Positions 55,327-64,000 of a DNA stretch of 64,000 bases are shown one piece after another. Both the position numbers and the translations under genes were made by a program. The notes beneath the pieces are model-generated. The model saw only the letters and a program-made list of their open reading frames with translations, did not search any database and was not told the DNA's origin. Position 1 is the stretch's first letter. Every line of letters begins with the position of its first letter. Source of the DNA: JACOTK01 sp963743945 (GTDB lineage: Bacteria; Actinomycetota; Acidimicrobiia; Acidimicrobiales; CADCSY01). Location: assembly GCA_963743945.1 (NCBI GenBank), contig CAVURO010000010.1:493882-557881 (forward strand). The letters are read 5' to 3'.

Positions 55327-56739
55327 ATGAATCACACCGAGTTTTCCGACACGAGCAGAGCACGCAGGAGGAGGGTGGCAGGACTCGTCTGCGCCGCCCT
55401 GACCGCGACGGCGCTTCCGTTCCTTGCTGCCCCCGGGGCGGGCGCGGCAGGGGGCGAGGTCCTGATCCTGGACTCCACGGTGACCGGGGGCGTCGGGAGC
55501 ACGCTCGCACAGAAGTTCACGCTTGCGGGCAAGACCCCTGTCGTGGTGGACGGGCCGACCTGGTCCGCCATGACGGCAGCGGACTTCGACGCCTACGACG
55601 CCATCGTGCTGGGGGATCCCACCTGCGCTGCGCTCGGTCCGGAAGCACCGGCGAGCACCAACGCACCAACCTGGTCGTCGGTGGTCGACGGCAACGTCGT
55701 CATCATCGGCACCGATGAGACCTTCCACCAGACACAAGGTGGAGCCGACCTCATGGAGAAGGCTGCCGCATTCAGCGTTGCGGAAGCCGGGAAGACCGGC
55801 GCCTACATCTCGTTGAGCTGCTACTACCACGACACCGCCGCACTCACGCCGGTGCCTCTGCTCGACGGCCTGGGCACCTTCACCGCCACGGGCGTGGGCT
55901 GCTACAACGACGCCCACATCACCGCCACGCACCCTGCGCTCACGGGCCTCACCGATGCGACGCTGTCGAATTGGTCCTGCTCGGTGCACGAGGGCTTCGA
56001 CACCTGGCCAACCTCGTTCGAGGTGTTGGCGATCGCCAAGGACATCGGCTCGGCCTACACCGCGCCGGACGGCACGGTTGGCACCCCGTACATCCTCGCC
56101 CGGGGCGTCCAGGTCATCAGCGACATCGATCTGGCCCCGGCAACCGCAACCAAAAACGTCGGTCAGACGCACACCGTGAGCGCCACGGTCACCACCGATG
56201 ATCCCGTTCCGGGAACGCCGATCGCGGGAACGACCGTGTCCTTCGAGGTCATCGCCGGACCTCATGTCGGAATCATGGGCACGGCGCCAACCGATGCCGC
56301 GGGTGTCGCCACGTTCGACTACGTGGGCACGACAACCGGTGAGGACACGATCCACGCCACGTTCGTGGACGCGAACGGCCTCACACAGACCTCCAACAAG
56401 GTGACCGCAACCTGGGAGGTGGCCCCAGGGCCCACGTGCAACGGGATTCCGGCAACCATCGTGGGCACCGAGAAGTCCGAGGTGATCCACGGCACCAAGG
56501 GCAACGACGTGATCGTGGCGCTCGGTGGCCATGACAACGTGTTTGGCGGCAAGGGCGACGACCTGATCTGCGCCGGTGACGGAGCCGACAAGGTCGAGGG
56601 CCAGAACGGCAACGATGTCGTCTTCGGTGGCAATGGACCGGACAAGCTCATCGGCGGGCTCGGAAATGACGAGCTCTACGGAGAGGCCGGCAAGGACGCG
56701 CTGGTCGGAGGGCCCGGCAACAACCTCCTGGTTCAGTAG
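55327..56739 (+). CDS. Secreted protein with Ig-like domain and RTX calcium-binding repeats
   Basis: 470 aa: signal peptide (VCAALTATALPFLAAPGAGA), an N-terminal Rossmann-like domain (VLILDSTV, NVVIIGTDETFH), a Big/Ig-like domain (TTVSFEVIAGPH) and C-terminal hemolysin-type nonapeptides (GGKGDDLI, GQNGNDVV, GGLGNDEL). Calcium-binding exoprotein, function unknown. GAGGGGAGGA gives a strong ribosome-binding site. The RTX repeats imply calcium-dependent folding after export. Confidence 0.8.
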   Translation: MNHTEFSDTSRARRRRVAGLVCAALTATALPFLAAPGAGAAGGEVLILDSTVTGGVGSTLAQKFTLAGKTPVVVDGPTWSAMTAADFDAYDAIVLGDPTCAALGPEAPASTNAPTWSSVVDGNVVIIGTDETFHQTQGGADLMEKAAAFSVAEAGKTGAYISLSCYYHDTAALTPVPLLDGLGTFTATGVGCYNDAHITATHPALTGLTDATLSNWSCSVHEGFDTWPTSFEVLAIAKDIGSAYTAPDGTVGTPYILARGVQVISDIDLAPATATKNVGQTHTVSATVTTDDPVPGTPIAGTTVSFEVIAGPHVGIMGTAPTDAAGVATFDYVGTTTGEDTIHATFVDANGLTQTSNKVTATWEVAPGPTCNGIPATIVGTEKSEVIHGTKGNDVIVALGGHDNVFGGKGDDLICAGDGADKVEGQNGNDVVFGGNGPDKLIGGLGNDELYGEAGKDALVGGPGNNLLVQ

Positions 56740-56817
56740 ACCACGGCCCATAGGGCCAACCTGAAAGCCGACAGGCACGAGTCGTCTCGTGACCTCGTCG
56801 GAATCCGCTGTTCGCCG

Positions 56818-56860
56818 GTGGGGCCGGTGCATGGGCAACCGCTCGATGCACCGGCCCCAC
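56818..56860. terminator. 15-bp perfect hairpin, bidirectional
   Basis: GTGGGGCCGGTGCAT at 56818-56832 is exactly complementary to 56846-56860, between the convergent RTX gene and the DUF35 gene. Confidence 0.75.
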
Positions 56861-56871
56861 GGCGCGAGGAC

Positions 56872-57282
56872 TCAGACGCGGCGAAAGCGGTAGAGGGCGC
56901 TCCCCTCGCCCGTGTCGTGGAACACGACCTCCACGGCCATCCCCACCTCCACGGTCTCGGGGTCGCCGATGACGTTGGTCATGACCCGCGGACCCTCCTC
57001 CAACTCGACGTAGGCGACGACGAACGGGGCCGACTCCTTGTAGGCGCCCACGCCCCGACGAACGATGGTGAAGCTGTAGACCGTGCCCCGACCGGAGGCC
57101 TCGATCCAGGTCGTCGAGCGACCGGCGCACGCGGGGCAGAAGGAGCGGGGGTACCAGATCACCGTGGCGCAGGCGTCACAACGGGCCAACAACAACTTGC
57201 CCTCGGCAGTGCCCGCCCAGAACGTCTCGGTCTCCGAGGTGGGCTTCGGTGCGGGGGTCGGAAGACCGGTCTCCGTGCTCAT
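56872..57282 (-). CDS. DUF35 OB-fold, zinc-ribbon acyl-CoA partner protein
   Basis: 136 aa: zinc ribbon CDACATVIWYPRSFCPAC then an OB-fold (GRGTVYSFTIVRRG, PFVVAYVELEEGPRVMTNV). Such proteins partner thiolase-like enzymes, for example ChsH2/Ltp2 in steroid side-chain cleavage. ATG 57282 overlaps the thiolase stop as ATGA and has AGGAGG upstream. Confidence 0.88.
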   Translation of the reverse strand: MSTETGLPTPAPKPTSETETFWAGTAEGKLLLARCDACATVIWYPRSFCPACAGRSTTWIEASGRGTVYSFTIVRRGVGAYKESAPFVVAYVELEEGPRVMTNVIGDPETVEVGMAVEVVFHDTGEGSALYRFRRV

Positions 57283-58445
57283 GCGTCCTCCTGACCGAGG
57301 ATGAGGGTGACGCTGCCCATGCGCGTCGCGATCGAGCCGCCTGTTCCGTGTGCAAGGACGATCTGACAGTCGGGCACCTGCACGGCGGGATGGGCCTCGC
57401 CACGCAACTGGCGAACCGCCTCGATGATCTTGGTGATACCACCCCGGTTGCTGGGATGGTTGTTGCAGAGACCCCCTCCGTCGGTGTTGAAGGGGAGGCG
57501 GCCGTGAGGCGCGACGAGGGCGCCGTCCATGACGAAACGACCCCCTTCGCCTTTGGCGCAAAAGCCGAGGTCCTCGATCGTCTCGAGCACGGTGATGGTG
57601 AACGAGTCGTAGATGGAGGCATAGTCGATATCGCCCTGACTCACCCCCGCCTCCGCAAACGCCCTGGGGCCCGACCACACCGCGCCGGTGTAGGTGAGCT
57701 CGACCCGTCCGTTGTCGGTGTGCTTCACGGTCTCGCCGTGGCCGAGCAGCTTGGCCGTCCGTCGCCCCAGGTCGCGCGCGACCTCCGGGCTGACGACCAC
57801 CACCGCACCGCCCCCGTCGGTCACCACGCAGCAATCCAGGCGATGCAGCGGATCGCTGACCATGGGCGATTCCAGCACCTCCTCGACGGTCACGGCCCTC
57901 GGCAGAAAAGCGTTCGGGTTGTGCTGGGCGTGCAGCGATGCCGCCACCTTGATGTTCGCGAGCTGCTCGCTCGTGGTGCCGAACTCGTACATGTGTCGGG
58001 TTGCCGCAAGGGCGTAGTTCGTCACGGCGCCGGTGACACCCCACAGGCCCTCGAAGCTGTTCTCGGGTGTGGCCTCTCCCCCGGAGGGCCGGAAGGTGCC
58101 CAAGCCGCTGCGGGGCTTGCCCGCCATCGTCACCAGCGCAACGCTGCACTTGCCGGCGGCGATGGCTGCGGCGGCGTGGCCCACGTGCGCGAGATACGAG
58201 GAGCCGCCCGTCTCGGTTGAGTCGACGTACGAGCAGCTCAAACCCAGATACTCGATCATGGTGAGCGGACCGAAGCCGGCACTGGAGTCGCAGAAGTAGC
58301 CGTCGACGTCGCCGATCGAAAGACCGGCATCGGCGAGGGCCCCCAACGCAACGTCGGCCTGGATCTCGGTCAACGTGCGATCGGGGATCTCGCGTCTCGG
58401 GTGCTCGTAGACGCCCGCAATGAATGCCTTTCCTCTGATGCTCAC
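57279..58445 (-). CDS. Thiolase-fold lipid-transfer protein (Ltp2-like)
   Basis: 388-aa thiolase-superfamily protein: IAGVYEHPRREIPDRT, the active-site region reads ETGGSSYLAHVGHAAAAI where classic thiolases have Cys, then NNHPSNRGG and GTGGSIATRM where a second Cys is usual. Loss of both cysteines while keeping the His loop fits the Ltp2 aldolase branch (retro-aldol cleavage of acyl-CoA side chains). Coupled to DUF35, its expected partner. Confidence 0.82.
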   Translation of the reverse strand: MSIRGKAFIAGVYEHPRREIPDRTLTEIQADVALGALADAGLSIGDVDGYFCDSSAGFGPLTMIEYLGLSCSYVDSTETGGSSYLAHVGHAAAAIAAGKCSVALVTMAGKPRSGLGTFRPSGGEATPENSFEGLWGVTGAVTNYALAATRHMYEFGTTSEQLANIKVAASLHAQHNPNAFLPRAVTVEEVLESPMVSDPLHRLDCCVVTDGGGAVVVVSPEVARDLGRRTAKLLGHGETVKHTDNGRVELTYTGAVWSGPRAFAEAGVSQGDIDYASIYDSFTITVLETIEDLGFCAKGEGGRFVMDGALVAPHGRLPFNTDGGGLCNNHPSNRGGITKIIEAVRQLRGEAHPAVQVPDCQIVLAHGTGGSIATRMGSVTLILGQEDA

Positions 58446-58466
58446 CTCATCGCCTTTCGGTCGCGC

Positions 58467-61400
58467 TCAATGCATCTTGACGTGAACCGTTCCCGCCGGG
58501 AGAGAAAGATTCCTCAGGCGCGCGGCCAGTGCCCGCTCGACCGCCTTGTCGACCTGAACCGAACGACTGACCTGGCCACGGATGTCCTGGGCCAACCTGA
58601 ACGCGTCATCCGCAAGATAGGCACCGAGCGCTCGATAGGCCTCGAACTTCTGGTCGGTGTAGAGCTGATCGGCGGTCGGGTGATTTGGAAAGCGTGGCAG
58701 GGTCCGCGCCAGGTCGCGTATGTCGAAGGGCGCGTCCTTCGGCACGGCCAGCTTCGCGAGCACCACCCAACCCGTCTCGGCGGGCCGACCATTGGCCGCC
58801 GGGTAGTGCACCACGCCTGCCCAGGCGCCCATCGTCGAGATGCCGTCCGCGTCGGAGGCCATCGGCAACGGATCGATCTGGATCGTCACGCCCAGTTCCC
58901 CGCGTGCGATCCGCATCGCATCGGCAAAGGTGCCGAAGGTGTTCGTCGCATCCCCCGCGGCGTCCAGGCAGTAGATCTCGAGGCAGCGCCGGCGCAGCAA
59001 CTCGACCAGACCGAGGTTCTCGTAGTGGCCGCCATCGGTCACGTACACCCATGGATCACTGGCCGAGTGCAACCCGAGCGCCTCCTTCGCCAGATACCAC
59101 GGCCTGGGGTGATGAGTCTCGTACCAGGCAACCCGGTCCGTCCCGTGATCGTCCACGCCCATCGCCAGAAGGCGCGGGTTCGGGTACCACTGTCCGAGGC
59201 GCAGGTTGCCGAGGGCGAGCAGCATCCGTTCGGCGCGGGACATCTTGCCCATCGCAGGAGAGAAGGCCGCGCCCGACACCGCGACCGCTCCCCAGGTCGA
59301 GTTCAGGTGCGCCAACGAGTGAGGGAGGTCGCGGGGCGGAACCATGCCGCTGCTCGCAATCGGTGGCAGCACACCGAGTGCGGGACTGCCCATGGCGTCC
59401 CTCGAGAAGGTCCAGGACACCACGGGGCGTCCGGGAGCGGTGAGTCGTGCATCCGCGATGTTCGCCGCCGCGCAGATGATGAGCTCAGGGTTGGTGGGCA
59501 ACTCGTCAAGTGGGTCAACCCGACACTCGAGCGTGGTCGGATCTGCGGCAAATGCCGCCTTCAGGCGATCCCGGTAGAACGGGTGAAGCGACCACTCGTT
59601 GAGGTCGCCGGCGGCAAGCACCATGGCCAGGAACCCGAGCAGGCTGAGCCACAACGAGAGCTGGCTCGGACGAAGCGTCTGACTCGCCCCGTCGCCGGCG
59701 AAGAGGAGCGCGACCGCGACCAGCAGGAGGGGGCCCGCGAGGTAACCGGCTGCCCTCACCAACATCGGCTGCGCGCGTTGCCACAATGACCGTGCCGTGG
59801 TCCGCAACCACGTCGAGGTCGTTCCCCCACGACCCGAGGAACCGCCGAAGGCCACGACGCGCGAGACCAACGCCAGCAGGATGACCCCACTCCCGGCCCC
59901 AACCGTGGGGGCAAGATCGGCCTCGATCGACCGGCGGCCCTGCTCGATCCAGCTCACCAGCCGCGGCATGACCTCGCCGAACAGAGCGAGGATCAGCGCA
60001 AACACGACGAGCTTGCGGGTCCAACTTTCGACCCGCCTCGCAAGTTCGCTCGAGAGGCGGGTCAAGACGAGGGCCATCCCGCCCGTGGCGGCCAGCGCGC
60101 CCACCACCCGCACCGCCCACACGAGGAAGGACGGGGTCCTCCACTCTTCACAGGCAACCAGGCCACATCGCTCCACCAGCTGGTTGTCCGCGGCAACAGC
60201 GTCCTCACCGAGGGTCAGGAGGGCCTGCTTCGCCTGGATGAGCCGAGATCCCTGGGGAATCGTGACCAGCGCGTCGGTTCGACAAGGCGTCTCGGTCCGG
60301 AGACAGCCTCGCACGAGGTCGTCCTGGAGCCTCACCGCCCTGGCGTCCACATCCAGAGCGACCGTCCATCCTCCCTTCAGAAGGCGGTTGGTCGCCGCAG
60401 CCGGCAATGCGCCGGCCGTCATCGGCGCCGTTGCACCGATGGCTGAGCAGTCGACCTCAGTCGGTGGGTCGGTGTCGTCGGTGTCGTCGGTGTCGTCGGT
60501 GTCGTCGGTGTCGTCGGTGTCGTCGGTGTCGTCGGTGTCGTCGGTGTCGTCGGTGTCGTCGGCCGGATCGGTGGGGCGTTGCGGTCGAGCTCGACACGGG
60601 TGCCTCGGAGAACCGACACCCGCTCGCCTGCGACGGCGATCGCAAAGGTCCCGTCGGGACGCTCCACGCATCCGCCCGAGGGCAGCGCCACGACCCCGCC
60701 GGCAGTGGCCGGAGCGAGGACCTGGTAACGCTGCACGAACCATCCGTAGGGCAGGAAGACCGTGCCGAAGGAGAGCACCACCAGCCCCAGATTGATCGCC
60801 AGGCCGAAGACGAAACGGGTGATCGCCCACAGCTTCCCACCGCCGCCCGGCGCCAGGTAGGAGGCATTTCGTCGGAGATGCTCCTCTTCCGCAGAGTGAC
60901 GTTGCCAGGCGGTCGGAGCCGGGAGTGCCTGCTGCTCGGCGGTCGAACGGCCGGTGACCCACGCTGCTGCCATGTACGAACCGCCCGAGACACACGTCAA
61001 CCATCGAGTCCGCTCGAGCTCCTTGTGGTCTTCGAGAACCTGGAGGGCGCCCAGATTGAACGCTGCCGATCGGATGCCGCCACCCGAGGAACACACACCC
61101 ACGGGCCGATCCGGGTCGGGCACAACCTCCACGAAGCGGGTCATCTCCTCCACGATGGACGAACGGCGACCCACGAGACGATGACGCCATCGCTTGGCGA
61201 AGGACATCACCGCCTGGCCCCGATTCGCCGCCGGCGAGTCCGCCGGCTTGCCAACACCGAACAAGGCCGCGAAAGACATGGCGAGCGAAACCACAACCAC
61301 CGGAGCCGCCGCCAACAACGATCCCGCTCGTGCCGCCGAGACCCACCGAAGCGCCGAGGGAACCTCCAAACCCGATAGGACCCCGTTGCCGGCGAGTCGC

Positions 61401-61945
61401 GATGCGTCGCCCAGGAGACCGAGCAGCATCGCGTTCTCCAACAGGTTCCCGACGGCCCAGACGAGCGCGAACCATGCCGCCATCCCTCCTGCCAGCCGCC
61501 ACCGCCTTCGCCGCCTCGCCGTGCGCACCGCTGCCAGGAAGAGAACCGCCAGAAGGGCGGTGAACGCGAGGTCGAACCACACCGCCCGCTCGGCTCGACG
61601 TATCGTGTCGCCCGCGACCCCGCGCGATCGATCGCAGTCCTCCCATCGCTGGAGCTGACCGGCCACGTTCCCTCGAGGCCAACGTTTGGTGAGCTGGACA
61701 AGCGAGTCGTCGTCCCGGAGGAGGCGACACTCCGCCGTACGGGCGGCCGCGCTCCCGCGGTCAGGATGAACATCCAGGACCCCCGACCCGATGAAGCCGA
61801 CGGCAACGAGACCAAGCACCAGCTGGAACAGGAACCAGGACGCCTCGCGCACTTGGCCGGTCGAAGGGGCCCGGCGCTCCCGCCCGCCGCCTTCCGCTGT
61901 GCCGCCTTCCGCTGTGCCGCCGTCCACGATTGCGCCCACCATCAC
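58467..61945 (-). pseudogene. Large patatin-like membrane protein, single frameshift
   Basis: About 1,160 codons in two frames. First frame (61945 to 60.58 kb): multiple TM helices, patatin oxyanion motif CSSGGGIRSAAFNLG and nucleophile SGGSYMAAAW. Second frame (60.57 kb to 58467): DDT repeats, more TM helices, then the catalytic-Asp motif DGGHYENLGL. Adding one C to the CCCC run near 60575 joins them as RNAPTDPADDT. Since both catalytic halves are intact, the break is a homopolymer error, a phase-variable switch or a recent mutation. Expected role: membrane phospholipase/acyl hydrolase. Confidence 0.8.
60472..60561. repeat. 9-bp tandem repeat, ten units
   Basis: GTGTCGTCG repeats ten times, encoding Asp-Asp-Thr repeats on the minus strand in the patatin-like protein, next to the frameshift. 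Confidence 0.93.
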
Positions 61946-62125
61946 GACACTCCCCCGGGTATGGCCCGACGCTCCCCCGGCCGGCCGTCAGCCTACCTTT
62001 CGGCGGGTGCCCGAGTCGTCAGACCCGCAGGGTTGCGATGTCGATGCCTGCGGTCCGAGGCGGGCGGTCCGAGGCGGGCGGCCACCGCCCAAGTGTTCAG
62101 AGCTCGGAGGTGCGCTCGGGGAGGA

Positions 62126-62473
62126 TCAGATGGTTGACGCTCGGAGAACCAGCGCAACGACAGCAACGATGCCGATCATCACCGGCGCCACAATCGCCTT
62201 GTCGTTCGCCCGGAGGTGGGTGATCACGGCTCCCACGAAATAGAGGACGACCCCAACGGCGGCAGCGATGCCGATGGCCGGAACCGCCAGACCAACCAGG
62301 AGGCCGATGCCACCGGCCACCTCGAGCGCCGCGAGCCTCGGCAACCACGACTCCGGCACGCCCAACTCGGACAACATCTTCACAACCGGCGGTTGTCTGG
62401 TCAGCTTCCCGCCCGCCGAACCCATGAGCGCGAGCCCCAGAAGCGTCGAGACGATGGCAGCGGCGATGAACAT
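62126..62473 (-). CDS. DoxX-family membrane protein
   Basis: 115 aa with four hydrophobic helices and the DoxX pattern (GSAGGKLTRQPPVVKMLSELGVP, LAALEVAGGIGLLVGL). Function unknown; often linked to redox or quinone stress. Divergent from an HxlR regulator, which probably controls it. The 180 bases between it and the patatin start show no gene. Confidence 0.85.
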   Translation of the reverse strand: MFIAAAIVSTLLGLALMGSAGGKLTRQPPVVKMLSELGVPESWLPRLAALEVAGGIGLLVGLAVPAIGIAAAVGVVLYFVGAVITHLRANDKAIVAPVMIGIVAVVALVLRASTI

Positions 62474-62583
62474 GTACTTCCTTTGGATGGTCGGTTACTT
62501 CTTGTTCCCGTGAGCATGATCGTTCATGATGAGAGGTGACTCAAGAGGGCATCTCGACATGCCTCAGGCACATTGGAGAAACC

Positions 62584-62973
62584 ATGACATCAACGACCGA
62601 GCCATCGAGTCCTGCCCTCGCACCGGGGGACTGTCCGGTTCGTGACGTGTTGAATCGTGTCGGCGACAAGTGGTCGGTCCTCGTCCTGCACCTCCTGAGC
62701 GGTGGCACCTTGAGGTTCACCGAGCTTCGCAACGCCATCGACGGCATCAGCCAACGCATGCTCACCGTCTCCCTGCGGGGGCTGGAGCGCGACGGCCTGG
62801 TCACCCGCACGGTTCACCCGGTCGTGCCGCCACGAGTCGACTACGCCCTCACCGCCCTCGGCCAAAGCCTCTCCGAAACGATCGCCAACCTCGTCGTGTG
62901 GGCGGAGACCAACCGCCCTCTGATCGAGGATGCCCGTAGGAACTACGACCGCGCCGCGATCACCTCTTCATGA
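62584..62973 (+). CDS. HxlR-family transcriptional regulator
   Basis: 129 aa: GDCPVRDVLNRVGDKWSVLVLHLL with the conserved Cys near the N-terminus, LRFTELRNAIDGISQRML recognition helix, RTVHPVVPPRVDYALT wing. Many HxlR proteins are Cys-based redox or aldehyde sensors. ATG 62584 chosen over 62536. Divergent from DoxX. Confidence 0.92.
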   Translation: MTSTTEPSSPALAPGDCPVRDVLNRVGDKWSVLVLHLLSGGTLRFTELRNAIDGISQRMLTVSLRGLERDGLVTRTVHPVVPPRVDYALTALGQSLSETIANLVVWAETNRPLIEDARRNYDRAAITSS

Positions 62974-62981
62974 GCCGGTGA

Positions 62982-63479
62982 TCAGGCGGTAGGACGGTTC
63001 TCGAAACGGTCGGCTGTGGAGCCCGCCTCGAGGATGCCGATGAGGTCGGTGAGCTGATCTCGAAGTCGACAGACGTCGGCGAGCTCCATGCCCACACTTC
63101 GGGCCAGGTGCCGTGGCACCCAGGCAAGGCGGCCGCGCAACGCAAGTCCCGCGCCCGTCACGGCCACCAGGACCCGGCGTTCGTCGCTGGTGTCACGGCG
63201 GCGATCCACGATCCCCATGGACTCCAGGCGTTTCAGCAGGGGCGTGAGCGTGCCGCTGTCGAGATGAAGTCGCCGACCGAGCTCGCCGACCGAGACCGGC
63301 AGGTCAGGATTCTCCCAGAGCACGAGCAGCGTCAGGTACTGCGGATAGGTCAGGCCCTCGGGAGCCAGCAGCGGCGCGTAGGTTCGCACCACAGCCCGAC
63401 TTGCCGCATAGAGGGCAAAGCACAGTTGTTGGTCGAGCCGCTGCTCGTCGAACCGCTGCTCGTCGACCCGTTCCTTCAC
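62982..63479 (-). CDS. ohrR: OhrR organic-peroxide repressor (MarR family)
   Basis: 165-aa MarR-type repressor with the OhrR reactive Cys in LDQQLCFALYAASRAV, then LTYPQYLTLLVLWE, HLDSGTLTPLLKRLESMG and RRDTSDERRVLV. Oxidation of that Cys by organic peroxides releases DNA. GTG 63479 with GGAGG five bases upstream is clearly better than the longer open frame. Divergent from its target ohr. Confidence 0.93.
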   Translation of the reverse strand: MKERVDEQRFDEQRLDQQLCFALYAASRAVVRTYAPLLAPEGLTYPQYLTLLVLWENPDLPVSVGELGRRLHLDSGTLTPLLKRLESMGIVDRRRDTSDERRVLVAVTGAGLALRGRLAWVPRHLARSVGMELADVCRLRDQLTDLIGILEAGSTADRFENRPTA

Positions 63480-63567
63480 CTGATCCTCCGCTTCTTTCCC
63501 CTCTTCAACCCCACGCCGATCACGCCATGGTACAAGCCAATTACCTCTTGCAAAGACTACTTGGGCA

Positions 63568-63578
63568 CAATATAATTG
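63568..63578. promoter_or_regulatory. OhrR operator candidate
   Basis: CAATATAATTG (CAAT-3-ATTG) in an AT-rich stretch between ohrR and ohr resembles the ACAATT/AATTGT OhrR site. Confidence 0.5.
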
Positions 63579-63612
63579 CTCTTGATATTTCCGACCGAGG
63601 AGGCTTTGCACC

Positions 63613-64000
63613 GTGAACGCCCTGTACACAACCAGCGTCGAAGCGTCGGGTGACGGCCGCAACGGTCACGTGACCTCCGAGGATGGGACAATCGACCTCG
63701 AGCTGCGCATCCCCAAGGAGATGGGTGGTCCCGGCGGAGCCCCCAACCCCGAACAGCTCTTCGCTGCGGGTTACGCCGCCTGTTTCCACTCAGCTCTCAA
63801 GATGGTCGCCGGCGAGAACAAGCTGGACACGACCGGAACCAGGGTGTCGGCGACCGTCGCCATCGGCATGCTCGCGTCCGGCGGGTTCGGACTGGCCGTC
63901 GAGCTCGATGTCGACGCACCGAACATCGCCCGGTCCGCCGCCCAGGATCTGGTCGCGAAGGCTCACACCGTGTGCCCGTACTCCAACGCCACCCGCGGCA
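63613..64000 (+). CDS. ohr: Organic hydroperoxide resistance protein Ohr (3' end outside window)
   Basis: Ohr reduces organic hydroperoxides with two Cys: the first in YAACFHSALKMVAG, the second in HTVCPYSNATRG, both present. MNALYTTSVEASGDGRNGHV and LFAAGYAACF are family motifs. GTG 63613. About 129 of ~140 residues are in the window. Confidence 0.95.
   Translation, partial: MNALYTTSVEASGDGRNGHVTSEDGTIDLELRIPKEMGGPGGAPNPEQLFAAGYAACFHSALKMVAGENKLDTTGTRVSATVAIGMLASGGFGLAVELDVDAPNIARSAAQDLVAKAHTVCPYSNATRG

Noticed and set aside
60472..60561. Possible protein-binding iteron or origin
   Set aside because: The 9-bp units keep the coding frame (Asp-Asp-Thr) and no replication gene or AT-rich region is nearby.

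Overview
The window is high-GC DNA with GTG/TTG starts, tightly coupled genes and actinobacterial landmarks: a CarD-type Mfd, the short ribosomal proteins bS22 and bL37, bacterial Ku, OhrR/Ohr and an Ltp2/DUF35 pair. It reads as a chromosomal segment of an actinobacterium. The class Acidimicrobiia is my guess from gene content, not proven.

Layout. (1) 0-16.9 kb is core housekeeping: minus-strand eno (partial), mazG, a SurA-like lipoprotein, mfd, pth, rplY, prs, a short glmU, tRNA-Gln, ispE, rsmA and a DPBB protein; then plus-strand metG, a frameshifted tatD, ku and a DUF305 lipoprotein. (2) 16.9-38.3 kb is a continuous minus-strand block. It starts beside a PhoP/RegX3-like regulator, behind two clear 11-bp-period PHO boxes. 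In order it holds three unrecognised coiled-coil/membrane genes, pstC, pstA, a membrane-anchored PstS, a 917-residue PstS-like membrane protein, three related surface proteins (two conserved cysteines, CPGD and GIAC), a sortase-fold protein lacking catalytic His and Cys, a PstB with a novel N-terminal half, a duplicated surface gene, a second secreted PstS-like protein, a broken surface/WxL-like gene, a DUF916-like protein and a broken membrane protein. Most junctions are ATGA/GTGA overlaps. (3) 38.6-40.3 kb: the regulator and a second regulator with a degenerate receiver. (4) 40.2-48.7 kb: znuBCA, rsmI, DUF192, ychF, bL37, VOC, an unknown gene, a nucleotide cyclase and a PfkB kinase. (5) 48.8-64 kb, accessory metabolism: an AurF-like di-iron protein divergent from a Baeyer-Villiger monooxygenase across a perfect palindrome; arsR/aquaporin/arsC; a PhoX-like protein; an RTX-repeat exoprotein; thiolase plus DUF35; a very large patatin-like protein with a frameshift; DoxX/HxlR; ohrR/ohr (partial).

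How they work together: region 2 looks like a phosphate-starvation regulon in which ABC uptake (PstSCAB) is made with a cell-surface apparatus. Anchored binding proteins, proline/threonine stalk proteins, a dead sortase and WxL/DUF916-type proteins suggest a wall-spanning assembly that captures phosphate. That role is inference; gene order, overlaps and PHO boxes are seen directly. Several genes between 14.8 and 20.1 kb and at 60.6 kb carry single-base lesions, which could be real decay or assembly error.
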